A stretch of 64,000 nt of DNA from Streptomyces sp. YPW6 (GCF_018866325.1 NZ_CP076457.1:2329001-2393000), one strand, 5' to 3'; shown: positions 33,845 through 43,989, counted from the first letter of the stretch. A program made the numbers and translations. The notes: generated from the sequence alone by a model not told the origin.

Positions 33845-35272
33845 ATGCGTCGAAGAAACCTGTCCCGAATGACCATCGCCGGCGTCGCCCTGGCCCTGCT
33901 GGCAGGTGCCGCGCCCGCGGCCACGGCCGGCACCGGCCCCGACCGGAGCGACGGCGGCGACCGCGGGAAGGGACACCACCGCCCCGCGTACAAGAACATC
34001 GGCTACTTCACCCAGTGGGGCGTCTACGGGCGCGATTTCCAGGTCAAGGACCTGGACACCAGCGGGGCCGCGGCCAGGCTCACCCACATCAACTACGCCT
34101 TCGGCAACGTGAGCGCCGAGGGCACCTGCTTCACCGGCAACATCCCCGGTCAGGCCGACGCCTGGGCGGACTACGCCCGTCCGCTCGGCGCGGCCGACTC
34201 GGTGGACGGCGTCGCCGACACCGACACCCAGCCGCTCGCGGGCAACTTCAACCAGCTGCGCGAGCTGAAGGCCAAGCACCCCGGCCTCAAGGTGATGATC
34301 TCGCTGGGCGGCTGGAGCTGGTCCACCCACTTCTCCGACGCGGTCCGCACCGCCGCCTCCCGCAAGGCGCTCGTCTCCTCCTGCATCGACCTGTACATCA
34401 AGGGCAACCTCCCGCAGGACGGTGCACGCGGCGGCGACGGCGCGGCGGCCGGCCTCTTCGACGGCATCGACGTCGACTGGGAGTGGCCCGGCTCTCCGGC
34501 CAACGAGGGCACGGTCTTCCGCCCGGAGGACAAGAAGAACTTCACCGCCCTGATCCACGAGTTCCGTACCCAGCTCGACGCCTACGCGAAGAGCGAGGCG
34601 AAGGCCGGGACCGAGGCGGCGGAGAGGGGGAGCAAGGGGAAGGGGCACGGCCACGGGCACCACAGGCCGAAGCCGAAGCACTACGAACTGTCGGCGTACG
34701 TCCCGGCCAACCCGAAGGCCATCGACGCGGGCTTCGACGTGAAGCGCCTGATGAGGGACTTCGACTTCGTCAACATCCAGGGCTACGACTACCACGTCTC
34801 GGGCGAGAAGAAGACGGCCCAGCAGTCGGCCCTGTACGCGCGGAACGACTTCAGCGTCGACCGGACCGTGCGGGACTGGGTGCGCCGCGGTGCGCCCAAG
34901 CACAAGATCGTGGTGGGCATGCCGACGTACGGCCAGGGCTGGACCGGCGTGACCGGCGGCGGTACGGGCCTGGGGCAGCCGGCGACGGCTCCGGCCCCGG
35001 CCACCTGGGCGGCGGGCTACGAGGACTACAAGGTCCTCAAGAAGCTGGCCGCTTCGGGGACGTACACGGTCCACCGCGACGTGAGGAACGGCCACGCCTG
35101 GCTGTTCGACGGCACGACCCTGTGGACGTACGACGACCCGCAGGTGCTCCGCACCAAGGCCGCCTACGTCCGGGACAAGGGGCTCGGCGGGGCGATGTTC
35201 TGGTCGCTGGACGGCGACACCGAGGACGCCGAGCTGGTCACGACGGTCGCCCGCGCGCTCAACCGTCGCTGA
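33845..35272 (+). CDS. secreted family 18 chitinase
   Basis: A 475-residue exported enzyme that should cleave chitin. A signal peptide (residues 1-28, RRRNLSRMTIAGVALALLAG...ATA) precedes the GH18 barrel. The catalytic signature FDGIDVDWEWP gives Asp206, Asp209, Asp211 and the acid Glu213. ISLGGWSWS (about 152-160) is the second conserved motif. A Lys/Gly/His-rich insertion (about 261-279) splits a barrel loop and is unusual. No separate chitin-binding or fibronectin domain is present. The dre-like site upstream and the terminator at 35283-35315 define the unit. Confidence 0.93.
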   Translation: MRRRNLSRMTIAGVALALLAGAAPAATAGTGPDRSDGGDRGKGHHRPAYKNIGYFTQWGVYGRDFQVKDLDTSGAAARLTHINYAFGNVSAEGTCFTGNIPGQADAWADYARPLGAADSVDGVADTDTQPLAGNFNQLRELKAKHPGLKVMISLGGWSWSTHFSDAVRTAASRKALVSSCIDLYIKGNLPQDGARGGDGAAAGLFDGIDVDWEWPGSPANEGTVFRPEDKKNFTALIHEFRTQLDAYAKSEAKAGTEAAERGSKGKGHGHGHHRPKPKHYELSAYVPANPKAIDAGFDVKRLMRDFDFVNIQGYDYHVSGEKKTAQQSALYARNDFSVDRTVRDWVRRGAPKHKIVVGMPTYGQGWTGVTGGGTGLGQPATAPAPATWAAGYEDYKVLKKLAASGTYTVHRDVRNGHAWLFDGTTLWTYDDPQVLRTKAAYVRDKGLGGAMFWSLDGDTEDAELVTTVARALNRR

Positions 35273-35282
35273 CGGCACGGGA

Positions 35283-35315
35283 GGTGGGGCGGCCGCTGTC
35301 CGCGGCCGCCCCACC
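35283..35315. terminator. 14-bp stem bidirectional terminator
   Basis: A perfect inverted repeat GGTGGGGCGGCCGC / GCGGCCGCCCCACC with a 5-base loop between the convergent chitinase and S8 protease genes. It can end transcription from both sides. Confidence 0.88.
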
Positions 35316-35354
35316 CTCGTACGTCACTGGATCAGTTCTGCTGTGGTGCGGGGA

Positions 35355-36944
35355 TCAGAAGTGCAGGCCCCAGCTGTTGATCCGGCCGGTGTCGTACGTC
35401 CAGTTGTCCTGGACCCGGAGCTTCCAGGTGCCGTTGGCCGTGACGGAGGAGGCGTTGACGGTGTACGTGGTGACCACGTCGTCGGAGCTGCCGCCGCTGC
35501 CGAACGCCTTCAGGTTGAAGACCGTGCCGTTGGGAGCGACCAGGTCGATCTTCAGGTCACCGATGTACGTGTGGGAGATGTTGACCGGGACCTGCAGCGC
35601 GGACGGGGCGTTGCCGGAGATACCCGTGACGGTGATCGGCGACTCGACGGTCGAGTGGTCGTTGATCGGGTAGCTCGTGGTGTTCTCGAACTTCTTGCCC
35701 GGGTCCGGCGGGTTGGTGCTGCCGGTGCCGACGTACAGCAGGCGGTTCGGCGATCCGCTGCCCGGGTTGCCGACGACGCCGGTGGTGGCGGCCGCGACGA
35801 GGCCCGCGGAGACCTGGGCGGGGGACGAGCCCGGGTTGTCGGCGAGGTAGAGGGCGGCGGCGCCGGCGACGTGCGGGCTGGCCATCGACGTGCCGGAGAT
35901 CGTGTTCGTGGCGCTGTCGCTGGAGTTCCACGCCGAGGTGATCGAGGAACCGGGCGCGAAGATGTCCACGACCGAGCCGTAGTTGGAGAAGCTGGAGCGG
36001 GCGTCGGAGCTGGTCGTCGAGCCGACCGTGATGGCGTCGGCGACGCGCGCGGGGGACTTCGTGCTCGCGTTGGTCGACTCGTTGCCCGCCGCGACGGCGT
36101 ACGTGATGCCCGAGTCGATGGACCGCTGCACCGCCGCGTCGAGGACGGAGTCCGCGCCACCGCCGAGGCTCATGTTGGCGACGGCGGGCTTCTGGGCGTT
36201 GGCCGTCACCCAGTCGATGCCCGCGACGACCTGCGCGGTGGTGCCGGAGCCCTGGTTGTTCAGCACCCGGACGCCGACGATCTTCGCCTTCTTGGCGACG
36301 CCGTAGGCGGAGCCCGCGACGGTGCCCGCCACGTGCGTGCCGTGGCCGTGGCCGTCCTGGGCGACGTTGTCGTTGTCGACGGCGTCGTAGCCGTTGAAGG
36401 CCCGGCCGCCGAAGTCGTTGTGGCTGATCCGCACCCCGGTGTCGATGACGTAGGCGGTGACGCCCTCGCCGGCCTTGTCGGGGTAGGTGTAGCGCTGGTC
36501 CAGCGGGAGGTTCCGCTGGTCGATCCGGTCAAGCCCCCAGGAGGGCGGGTTGTTCTGGGTGGCGGAGACCGTGAAGGTGCGGTTCTGCGAGACGGACGCG
36601 ACGGCCGGGTCGGCGGCGAACTTCTTCGCCTCCGCGGCGGTGGCCTCGACCGCGTAGCCGTTGAGGGCCGCGCGGTAGGTGCGTTCGATGCTCGCGCCGT
36701 ACTTCTTCGCGAGGGCCTTGCCCTTGGCGGAGTCGGACTTCGCGGCCGAGTCCTTCAGCGTCACGATGTAGCTGTCGCTGATGGTTCCCGGAGCGTCCGC
36801 GTTCAGGATCACGCCTTCGGGTGCGCGCTCGGCCGCGGTCGCCGGCAGAGCGGCGGTGGCGAGGGCGACGGCGGCTGCGGTGGCTATGACGGTCGCCGCG
36901 GCGAGTCTTCGACCGGCCTGGGGGGTCTGACGCGTCACTGACAT
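35355..36944 (-). CDS. secreted S8 (subtilisin/proteinase K-like) protease with I9 propeptide and P-domain
   Basis: A 529-residue extracellular protease. Order: signal peptide (1-38), inhibitor-I9 propeptide (about 57-127), catalytic domain (about 137-395) and a C-terminal proprotein-convertase P-domain (about 440-529). The triad is Asp168 (VIDTG), His201 (HGTHVAG) and Ser353 ([11 protein letters not shown]), with oxyanion Asn288 (AAGNES). ATG 36944 follows GGAGGA. The domain set matches aminopeptidase/convertase-like streptomycete proteases, and the P-domain probably helps folding or substrate binding. It faces the chitinase gene, as part of a secreted-enzyme stretch. Confidence 0.95.
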   Translation of the reverse strand: MSVTRQTPQAGRRLAAATVIATAAAVALATAALPATAAERAPEGVILNADAPGTISDSYIVTLKDSAAKSDSAKGKALAKKYGASIERTYRAALNGYAVEATAAEAKKFAADPAVASVSQNRTFTVSATQNNPPSWGLDRIDQRNLPLDQRYTYPDKAGEGVTAYVIDTGVRISHNDFGGRAFNGYDAVDNDNVAQDGHGHGTHVAGTVAGSAYGVAKKAKIVGVRVLNNQGSGTTAQVVAGIDWVTANAQKPAVANMSLGGGADSVLDAAVQRSIDSGITYAVAAGNESTNASTKSPARVADAITVGSTTSSDARSSFSNYGSVVDIFAPGSSITSAWNSSDSATNTISGTSMASPHVAGAAALYLADNPGSSPAQVSAGLVAAATTGVVGNPGSGSPNRLLYVGTGSTNPPDPGKKFENTTSYPINDHSTVESPITVTGISGNAPSALQVPVNISHTYIGDLKIDLVAPNGTVFNLKAFGSGGSSDDVVTTYTVNASSVTANGTWKLRVQDNWTYDTGRINSWGLHF

Positions 36945-37184
36945 GTGAGGGGTCCTCCTCATAGGCGGTGCTCTGGTGGGGGGTGGTACCGGAGCCGATG
37001 GGCGACTCCCGACAGGAGCATGACAACTCAACCGTCGGAACGCCCCGTGTTCTGCGTCGTCCGGTGAGCGGCGTGCCCTGCTGCCAGCGAAAGATTGACC
37101 GATCCATGGCGAACTCACAAGGGTGCCTGGAGGGATTCCCTACGCCCGCCATTCACCCGCCATATGCCTGACATGCTGGCGGAC

Positions 37185-38294
37185 ATGACGTTCTATTACT
37201 GTCCAGTGGATGGGACGCGATCCGCGATCACCGCTCTGACCTGGTGCTGTCCGGTCTGCCGGGGCCCCTGGGACCTCGACTTCGCCCCCGCGCGGGGCAC
37301 CGGGGTGAACGCGCTTTCCGTTCGGATCGATTCCTTGTGGCGTTACCAGGATTTCCTGCCGCTCGACTCCTCGGTGATCTCCCTGGGCGAGGGCCGCACT
37401 CCTCTCGTCCCGCTCACGGACACCGTCTCGGCGAAGCTCGACTATCTGATGCCGACGCTCTCCTTCAAGGACCGGGGCGCGGTGATGCTCGCGGAGCTGG
37501 CCCGGCGGCTGGGCCCTGACCGGGTGGTGGCGGACAGCACGGGCAACGCGGGCACGTCGGTCGCGGCGTACTGCGCACGGGCCGGACTGCCGTGCACGGT
37601 GTACGTCCCCGAGGGCACGTCGGCGAAGAAGACCGAGCAGATCCGGGCGCACGGCGCGAGCCTGGTGGCCGTCCCCGGCGGCCGGGAGGCGACCGCGCTG
37701 GCGGCCCGCGCGGCGGCGGACGAGCCGGGGGTCTTCTACGCCTCGCACGTCTTCAACCCGTACTTCCTGCACGGGACGAAGACGTACGTGTACGAGCTCT
37801 GGGAGGACCTCGGCGGCCGGCTCCCGGACGTGCTGGCGGTCCCGGTCGGCAACGGCACCCTGCTGCTGGGTGCGGCGCTGGCGGTCGCCGAACTGCACGC
37901 GCTGGGACTGATCGAGGTCCGCCCCCGCCTGGTCGCGGTCCAGGCGGAGGCGGTCTCTCCGCTGGCCGCCGCCTTCCACGCGGGCGCGGACGACCTGCTT
38001 CCGGCCGACCCGGCCTGGACGCCCGCCCCCACCCTCGCGGAGGGCATCGCGATCCCCCGCCCGCCCCGCGCACGCCAGATCCTGGCGGCGGTACGGGCCT
38101 CGGGCGGCACGTTCCTGACGGTCCCCGAGGACGACATCCGCGAGGCCCAACGCGACCTGGCGGCACGCGGCTTCTACGTCGAGACGACGGGCGTGGCCTG
38201 CTGGGCGGCGGTACGGGACGGGGGCGACGCGGTGCGGGGCAGCGTGGTGGTGCCGCTGTGCGGGGCGGGGCTGAAGACGGGGATGGCGGGGTAG
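37185..38294 (+). CDS. threonine synthase-like PLP enzyme with N-terminal Cys cluster
   Basis: A 369-residue fold-type II PLP enzyme. The cofactor lysine is Lys95 in SFKDRGA; GNAGTSVAAY (about 115-125) and PVGNGTLLLG fit the phosphate-binding and active-site loops of threonine synthases. The first 25 residues hold Cys6, Cys21, Cys22 and Cys25 (YYCPVDG, WCCPVC), a likely zinc ribbon. It probably converts O-phosphohomoserine or a related substrate, but a paralogous role is possible because no other threonine-pathway genes are near. In-frame ATGs at 37164 and 37173 are alternative starts. Confidence 0.83.
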   Translation: MTFYYCPVDGTRSAITALTWCCPVCRGPWDLDFAPARGTGVNALSVRIDSLWRYQDFLPLDSSVISLGEGRTPLVPLTDTVSAKLDYLMPTLSFKDRGAVMLAELARRLGPDRVVADSTGNAGTSVAAYCARAGLPCTVYVPEGTSAKKTEQIRAHGASLVAVPGGREATALAARAAADEPGVFYASHVFNPYFLHGTKTYVYELWEDLGGRLPDVLAVPVGNGTLLLGAALAVAELHALGLIEVRPRLVAVQAEAVSPLAAAFHAGADDLLPADPAWTPAPTLAEGIAIPRPPRARQILAAVRASGGTFLTVPEDDIREAQRDLAARGFYVETTGVACWAAVRDGGDAVRGSVVVPLCGAGLKTGMAG

Positions 38295-38723
38295 GGGGCC
38301 CACCCGGTGGCGGTGGGCGTCCGGGAGCCTCCCCGTGGACGCGGTGGGCGTCCGGGAGCCTCCCTGGCGGCGGTCCCCGGGTCCGGGAGCCTCCTCACGG
38401 CCGGTGGGCTGCCGACGCCTCCCCGTGGGCAGCGCGGATCCGGGAACCTCCCCGTGGGCGGCGGGGCAGGGCAGAGCGGGGCAGGTCCGGGAACCTCCCC
38501 GTGCGCGGCGCGCGGCGCGACAGGCCCGGGGCCCGGTCGCGAACGCCGCCTCCCCGGTGGCCCCGGCCCGGCGGCCGGCCCCTCCCCCGTGACCTCGCCC
38601 CAGCGGATCCGGCCCCTCCCCGGTGGCCGGATCTGCTCCATCCGGCGGGCAGGCGGACGCCCCGTGCGAGGGGTGAGCGTGCCGCGACCGCGGACCGCGC
38701 CGCCGCCTCCCTACCGTCGTACC
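38295..38723. repeat. gene-free stretch with GTCCGGGAGCCTCCCC-type imperfect repeats
   Basis: About 430 bases with no supported gene. At about 38315-38510 six degenerate copies of GTCCGGGAGCCTCCCCGTGG recur with variable G-rich spacers, two having A for G (CCGGGAACCTCC). GGGAGCCTCCC is itself nearly palindromic, so each copy could fold. The rest should hold the promoter of the GH65 gene. Confidence 0.78.
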
Positions 38724-41402
38724 GTGAGCCTCCCGCGCTTCCCCGCCCTCGCGCCCCTGGTCGTCGCCGCCCTGATCGCCCCGCTGTCGCCCATCGCCCT
38801 GGCCGCCGGGCCCGACCCCGTACCGCCGCCCGGTCAGGCCCGCCCGTCCGACTCCGCCGGGCCCGGCTCCGGCGGCCGGCCTCCCGCCTGCGGGAACACC
38901 TCCGACCCCGCCTGGGCGCCGTCCTCCACCCGCTTCGGTGAGGCCCGCGGCTACGACCCGTACGTCGGCAACGGCTATCTCGGCCACCGGGTGCCGGCCA
39001 CCGGCACCGGGTACGCCGCCACCGGAGAGAAGACCGGCTGGCCGCTCTACACCCCCCGCTACGACGGCGCGTTCGTCTCCGGGCTGTACGCGGCGGACAA
39101 GTCCGTCGCCGAGGGGCGGGAAGCGGCCGCCGCGTTGCCGAGCTGGACCGGCATCGGCCTCCGCGTCGGCGGGGAGACGTTCGACGACGCCACCCCGGCG
39201 GGCCGGATCTCGCACTACCGCCAGACCCTCTTCCTCTCCTGCGGCCTCGTGCGCACCTCGTTGCGGTGGACGACGGCGGACGGCCGCGCGACCGACCTCA
39301 CCTACGACGTCCTGGCCGACCGCTCCGACGTCCACACCGGTGCCGTACGCCTGCGGATGACCCCGCACTGGAGCGGCGCCGCGACCGTCACCGGCCGGCT
39401 CGACGAGCGGGGCGCGCGCCGGATCACGCTCCGCGAGAACGGCACGTTCCGCACGCTCGGCACGGGCGTCGAGGGGGCGATCGCGCAGGCGATGCGGCGC
39501 GGCTCGGGCGTGGTCGAGACCCTGCGCGCCGGCACGTCCCCCCGAGCCACCCCGGTCCGCGCGGGCCGGACGTACACCTTCGAGAAGTACGTCGGCGTCG
39601 ACACCGCCCTCACCTCCCGCACCCCGGCCGAGGACGCCCGCGATGCGGCGCACCGGGCGGCGCGGCGCGGCTGGGACCGGGTGTTCGCGGCGAACGAGAC
39701 GGCCTGGCGCGAGGCCTGGTCCGCCGACGTCCTGGTCCCGGGCGACCGCGCGTTGCAGGGGCGGCTGCGCTCGGCCCAGTACGGCCTGCTGGCGAGCACC
39801 CGGCGCGGCTCCTCGGACAGCATCGCCCCGGCCGGTCTGACCAGCGACAACTACGCGGGCCTGGTGTTCTGGGACGCCGAGACGTGGATGTTCCCGGGGC
39901 TGCTCGCCACCCGCCCGGAGCTGGCGCGTTCGGTCGTCGAGTACCGCTACCGCACCCGTGGCGCGGCCCGCGCCAACGCCGGGAAGCTGGGGTACGACGG
40001 CCTGTTCTACCCCTGGACGAGCGCGAGCCGGGGCCGGCTGGACGACGAGTGCCACAGCGTCGACCCACCGCACTGCCTGACCCAGAATCACCTCCAGGGC
40101 GATGTGTCGCTGGCGGTCTGGCAGTACTACCTCGCCACCGGCGACCGCGACTGGCTGGCGGCACGCGGCTGGCCGCTCCTGAAGGGCATCGCCGACTTCT
40201 GGCGGTCGCGCGCCACGGCGAACGCGGACGGCAGCTACTCCGTCAACGACGTGGCGGGGCCCGACGAGTACAGCAACGGCGTCGACGACGGGGTGTTCAC
40301 CAACGCGGTCGCCGCCACCGCCCTGCGCCACGCGACCCGCGCGGCCCGCATCCTGGGCCAGGAGCCACCGGCCGAGTGGAACCGGGTCGCGGACCGGCTC
40401 CGTATCCCGTACGACGCGGAGAAGAAGGTCTTCCTCCAGTACGCGGGGTACAACGGCTCCGGGATCAAGCAGGCGGACGCGGTCCTGCTGACGTACCCCC
40501 TGGAGTGGCCGATGGAGCCGGGCGCGGCGGCGGCCACCCTGGACTACTACGCGGCCCGCACCGACCCGGACGGCCCGGCGATGACGGACTCGGTGCACGC
40601 GATCGACGCGGCGGCCATCGGGGAGCCGGGCTGCTCGGCGTACACGTATCTCCAGCGTGCTGTACGGCCGTATCTGCGGGGCCCGTACCACCTGTTCTCC
40701 GAGGCGCGCGGCGACAAGTCGGGCTCGCAGGACCCGCTGTCCGGCTTCCCCGCCGACGACTTCCTGACCGGCAAGGGCGGCTTCCTCCAGGTCTTCACGC
40801 ACGGCCTGACGGGGCTCCGGCTCCGCGAGGACGGCGTACGGCTGGATCCGACGCTGCCGCCCCAGCTGCGCGAGGGCGTCACGCTGAAGGGCCTGCGGTT
40901 CCGGGACGCGACGTACGAGGTCCACATCGGGCCCCGGAGGACCACGGTCCGGCTGACCTCGGGCACTGCGTTCACGGTCCACACGGAGGGAGGGCCGCGC
41001 AGCCTGGCCTCCACGCTGACCCTGCCCACCCGCCGCCCGGACCTGGCCCCGACGGCCGACGTGGCGCGCTGCCGCCCGGTGACGGCCTCCTCCGAGGCCC
41101 CGGGCCGGTACGCGGAGGCGGCGGTGGACGGGAGTCCGGCGACATCCTGGTCCCCCGACGGCGCGGCGGGCACCCTGACGGTGGACCTGGGCCCGCGCCC
41201 GCTGGCGCTGGCGGCGGTGACTCCGCGCTGGAGCGACGTACCGCCCGCGTCCCACACGGTGGAAACCTCCCGGGACGGCCGCTTCTGGCGCCCCTTCCTG
41301 GCGGGTGACACGGCCAGGAAGGTCCGCGTGACGGTCCGCTCGCAGGACCTGGAGAAGCCGGCGGGGGTGGCGGAGCTGCGGGTGGAGGCGGAGGGCCGGT
41401 AG
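38724..41402 (+). CDS. secreted GH65 glycoside hydrolase (trehalase/phosphorylase family) with discoidin-like C-terminus
   Basis: A protein of about 892 residues. An N-terminal hydrophobic stretch (PLVVAALIAPLSPIALA) suggests export. The GH65 core follows, with GYLGHRV and an (alpha/alpha)6 barrel containing FWDAETWMFPGLL and NDVAGPDEYSNG, whose Glu515 aligns with the family's general acid. The GH65 C-terminal cap is followed by an F5/8-type carbohydrate-binding domain (about 780-892; PVTASSEAPGRYAEAAVDG, TVDLG). Export argues for a hydrolase, such as an acid trehalase-like enzyme, rather than a phosphorylase. GTG 38724 is favoured; GTG 38673 would add a more basic leader. Confidence 0.82.
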   Translation: MSLPRFPALAPLVVAALIAPLSPIALAAGPDPVPPPGQARPSDSAGPGSGGRPPACGNTSDPAWAPSSTRFGEARGYDPYVGNGYLGHRVPATGTGYAATGEKTGWPLYTPRYDGAFVSGLYAADKSVAEGREAAAALPSWTGIGLRVGGETFDDATPAGRISHYRQTLFLSCGLVRTSLRWTTADGRATDLTYDVLADRSDVHTGAVRLRMTPHWSGAATVTGRLDERGARRITLRENGTFRTLGTGVEGAIAQAMRRGSGVVETLRAGTSPRATPVRAGRTYTFEKYVGVDTALTSRTPAEDARDAAHRAARRGWDRVFAANETAWREAWSADVLVPGDRALQGRLRSAQYGLLASTRRGSSDSIAPAGLTSDNYAGLVFWDAETWMFPGLLATRPELARSVVEYRYRTRGAARANAGKLGYDGLFYPWTSASRGRLDDECHSVDPPHCLTQNHLQGDVSLAVWQYYLATGDRDWLAARGWPLLKGIADFWRSRATANADGSYSVNDVAGPDEYSNGVDDGVFTNAVAATALRHATRAARILGQEPPAEWNRVADRLRIPYDAEKKVFLQYAGYNGSGIKQADAVLLTYPLEWPMEPGAAAATLDYYAARTDPDGPAMTDSVHAIDAAAIGEPGCSAYTYLQRAVRPYLRGPYHLFSEARGDKSGSQDPLSGFPADDFLTGKGGFLQVFTHGLTGLRLREDGVRLDPTLPPQLREGVTLKGLRFRDATYEVHIGPRRTTVRLTSGTAFTVHTEGGPRSLASTLTLPTRRPDLAPTADVARCRPVTASSEAPGRYAEAAVDGSPATSWSPDGAAGTLTVDLGPRPLALAAVTPRWSDVPPASHTVETSRDGRFWRPFLAGDTARKVRVTVRSQDLEKPAGVAELRVEAEGR

Positions 41403-41437
41403 GGGACGCCTCAGCGGTTACCGGCCGGGGGGCCGCC

Positions 41438-42421
41438 TCAGCTCTCGGGACAGGGCGGTACCTTGCCGCTGCGGCGGTCGCGGGCGTACTCGGCGCCGGT
41501 CTGCTCGTACCAGGTGTGCCGCAGACGCGAGTCCGGGAGGACGCAGTCCAGCGATGGGAAGTAGACCTTCCGGTATCCCGACGCGTCGGTCATGCGCGCG
41601 GTCACCTCGAAGGGCCTGCCCCCGGGGCCGCTGATCAACGTCTCGGCCGTGCTGCCGCCGATTTCGTAGTGCACCCGGTACCGCCAGCGGCAGTACCCCG
41701 TCGAGGCTGTCGCGTGGACGACGAACGCCTCGGTCTCGTTCTGGTTCAACGTGATGTGCTTGGCCTCGGGGCCGGTGAAGAACGGTGCGGCGTCCTCGCC
41801 GACGGTCTTGAGGCGCGGGCGCGGAGCGTCCACCTCCAGCTCCAGCGGGATGACGTCCATGACTCCCTGGGAGGGGAAGTGCGCCAGGCTGCCACCGAGC
41901 GGCTCCTCGCACCTTCCTCCCTCCAGTACGGGCACGATGTCGGTGATCCGGACCTGCTGGGAGGCCCTGCCCTGCACGGTGATCATCCAGTCCGCCGCCC
42001 CGGCGTCGACGACCTTCCGGCCCTCCCGCCAGGCGTCGCCCGTCGCCATCTCTTCGAGGATCTTCCCGTCCCCGCGGGCCTCGGCCCGCCCCGCGTCAGG
42101 CACCACGTAGTACCCGAAGTCCTTGACGTCCCTGACCTCGACGACGTCGATGGCGTTCTGCGGTGAGAGCCGGTCCGGCACCCGGTCCAGCGGCAGGATC
42201 GTCTTCACCGACGCCGTCAGGACGTCCTGGAACGTCACGGTCACCACGGCCAGCAGGATGCCCAGCAGCCAGGTGGTCGGGCTCGTCACGAACCGCAGCC
42301 GGCCCGTCGTCCGTGCGCTCTCCTCCCGCTCGGGGCGCGCGGTTCGCCGCCCGCTCCCCCGGCGTACGCTCGCCCGGGTGAGTGCGCCCGTCCTGCGGGT
42401 CCCCCGTCGGTCAGTCGCCAT
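41438..42421 (-). CDS. single-span membrane protein of unknown function
   Basis: A 327-residue protein with an Arg-rich cytoplasmic N-terminus of about 45 residues, one membrane span (SPTTWLLGILLAVVTVTFQDVL) and a large outer domain. The outer part has four Cys (RCEEPL, GYCRWRY, LDCVLP, PPCPES), suggesting two disulphides, and a beta-rich composition. No family is recognised. ATG 42421 lies inside the end of the preceding gene (11-base overlap), so the two are co-translated and probably act together in the envelope. Confidence 0.65.
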   Translation of the reverse strand: MATDRRGTRRTGALTRASVRRGSGRRTARPEREESARTTGRLRFVTSPTTWLLGILLAVVTVTFQDVLTASVKTILPLDRVPDRLSPQNAIDVVEVRDVKDFGYYVVPDAGRAEARGDGKILEEMATGDAWREGRKVVDAGAADWMITVQGRASQQVRITDIVPVLEGGRCEEPLGGSLAHFPSQGVMDVIPLELEVDAPRPRLKTVGEDAAPFFTGPEAKHITLNQNETEAFVVHATASTGYCRWRYRVHYEIGGSTAETLISGPGGRPFEVTARMTDASGYRKVYFPSLDCVLPDSRLRHTWYEQTGAEYARDRRSGKVPPCPES

Positions 42422-43721
42422 GGGGCGGCCGCTCCTCACGCTCCGGGACCGGCTGGTCCTCGTCCTCGTCGGCCCGCGGGCCCGCGGGGGCCGCCGCACG
42501 CCGCTTCATCATCACAACCACGCCCAGGAGTGCCAGCCCCGTGGTCCACCCCCAGGCCGCCCCGAACCGGACGGCGTCGCCGAGGGCCACCCCCAGGTGC
42601 TCGGCCGCCGGACCGCTCTCGCCGCGCGGGGCGAACCATCGCATCACCCGGCCGTCCACGACCGCGGCGACGGCTGCCGCGAGGACCGTGGCGTACCAGC
42701 CCTTCATCGCCAGGTCGACGAGGGCCGCAGGGCGCCACCGGCCTGCATCCGCCGCGCGCCGCGCCAGTGCGCGAAGCGCCACGGCCAGCGCCAGGAGGAA
42801 GATGCCGCAGACCGCCAGAGTCGCGATCCAGCCACCGGGCAGCTCGGTCCTGAGGGGACGCAGACGCAGCGCCGGATAGAGGACACCGCTCCACTCCTCG
42901 ACCGCGGCCGACGGCCGGTAGGGCTCCCACACGTCCGGATCGAAGGTGACCGAGGCGGCCGGAGACCCCGGAGCTCCCTGCGACAGATGGCTCACCCGGA
43001 TGTGGCGCAGGACCGGCGCCCCGGCCACGGTCAGCAGCACGGCCGGAATCAGCCCGGCGCTGAGGAGATGGCGCCGGGCCCGGGAGGAACCCGGCGGCGA
43101 CGGACCGGTCCGGTCATGCCCCTCACGGTCCTCGTCGCCCCTGTCGTTGCTGCGCTTCCTGTCGTTCCCGGCGCTCGCGGCGTCCTCGCGGGTCCTGAGG
43201 AACACCCGCAGGGGCTGCCACTCCCGGTACCGCCACACCAGGAACCAGAGCAGGACCGGCAGCCACAGTGTGAGCAGCGCGAACTGGGCCGCAGCGCCGG
43301 GAACTTCGCCCCTCCGGGCCCGTAGCAGCCAGTCATCGTAGGAGGGCAGGGCGGTGTAGGCGTCCGGATCCAGGGCGGGGCCGGCCAGCGTCGCCACCCC
43401 CGCGGCGAGCAACCCGGCTCCGGCCAGGGCGACGACGTTCCGGAACCGCGGCCTGATTCCGGCGCCCGCGCGGAGCACACCGTAGGTGAGGAGACCGCTC
43501 AGCAGCAGGAAGACGACCTGCGGCAGCCATCCCTGTACGTGGTCCAGGTCGCGCACCGCGAAGCCTTCGAGGGAGAGGCCCAGCAGCCGGACCTCTCCCA
43601 CGGTCGCCTCGGGCCGCACGATGCCGGAGACCTGGCGCTTCGTCGGGTCGAGGAAGAACAGGACGGTCGCCTGGCTCCACACCCCGTAGCCGGCCACCAG
43701 CACGGACAGGCGGCGATCCAC
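42411..43721 (-). CDS. polytopic membrane protein of unknown function
   Basis: A protein of about 436 residues with about eight to ten hydrophobic segments and a charged cytoplasmic loop in the middle (KRSNDRGDEDREGHDR). The C-terminal tail is acidic/basic mixed (EDEDQPVPEREERPP). GTG 43721 with a GGGGGA site is preferred over a TTG further upstream. The stop overlaps the start of the single-span membrane protein gene. No family or catalytic motif is recognised. Confidence 0.65.
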   Translation of the reverse strand: MDRRLSVLVAGYGVWSQATVLFFLDPTKRQVSGIVRPEATVGEVRLLGLSLEGFAVRDLDHVQGWLPQVVFLLLSGLLTYGVLRAGAGIRPRFRNVVALAGAGLLAAGVATLAGPALDPDAYTALPSYDDWLLRARRGEVPGAAAQFALLTLWLPVLLWFLVWRYREWQPLRVFLRTREDAASAGNDRKRSNDRGDEDREGHDRTGPSPPGSSRARRHLLSAGLIPAVLLTVAGAPVLRHIRVSHLSQGAPGSPAASVTFDPDVWEPYRPSAAVEEWSGVLYPALRLRPLRTELPGGWIATLAVCGIFLLALAVALRALARRAADAGRWRPAALVDLAMKGWYATVLAAAVAAVVDGRVMRWFAPRGESGPAAEHLGVALGDAVRFGAAWGWTTGLALLGVVVMMKRRAAAPAGPRADEDEDQPVPEREERPPHGD

Positions 43722-43989
43722 CGTCGTATTCCCCCGAGTCGCCTGCGCGTTGAGTGAGTTGCTCGGCAAGTCTGCCGTACGGGCGCAGCCGCACCAAGGC
43801 CTTTACGTCCGCTGCGGTCGTGACATCCGGTAGGCCCCGGTGACGGTCCGCTCAAGGGGCTCGCAGAAGCCGGCCGGGACGGCGGAACCGCGCGTGGAGG
43901 CGCGGCACGGACGTCAGGGCGCGACTCCGCCCGGCATCGGGTGCAGCATGGAAGAGAGGCACGACCGACTATCCGGAGGTGTTCCAGCC

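Noticed and set aside
37140-41255. A 1,371-codon open leftward frame antisense to the PLP-enzyme and GH65 genes
   Set aside because: Composition is Arg/Gly/Val-rich without motifs, while the plus-strand genes carry clear catalytic signatures.
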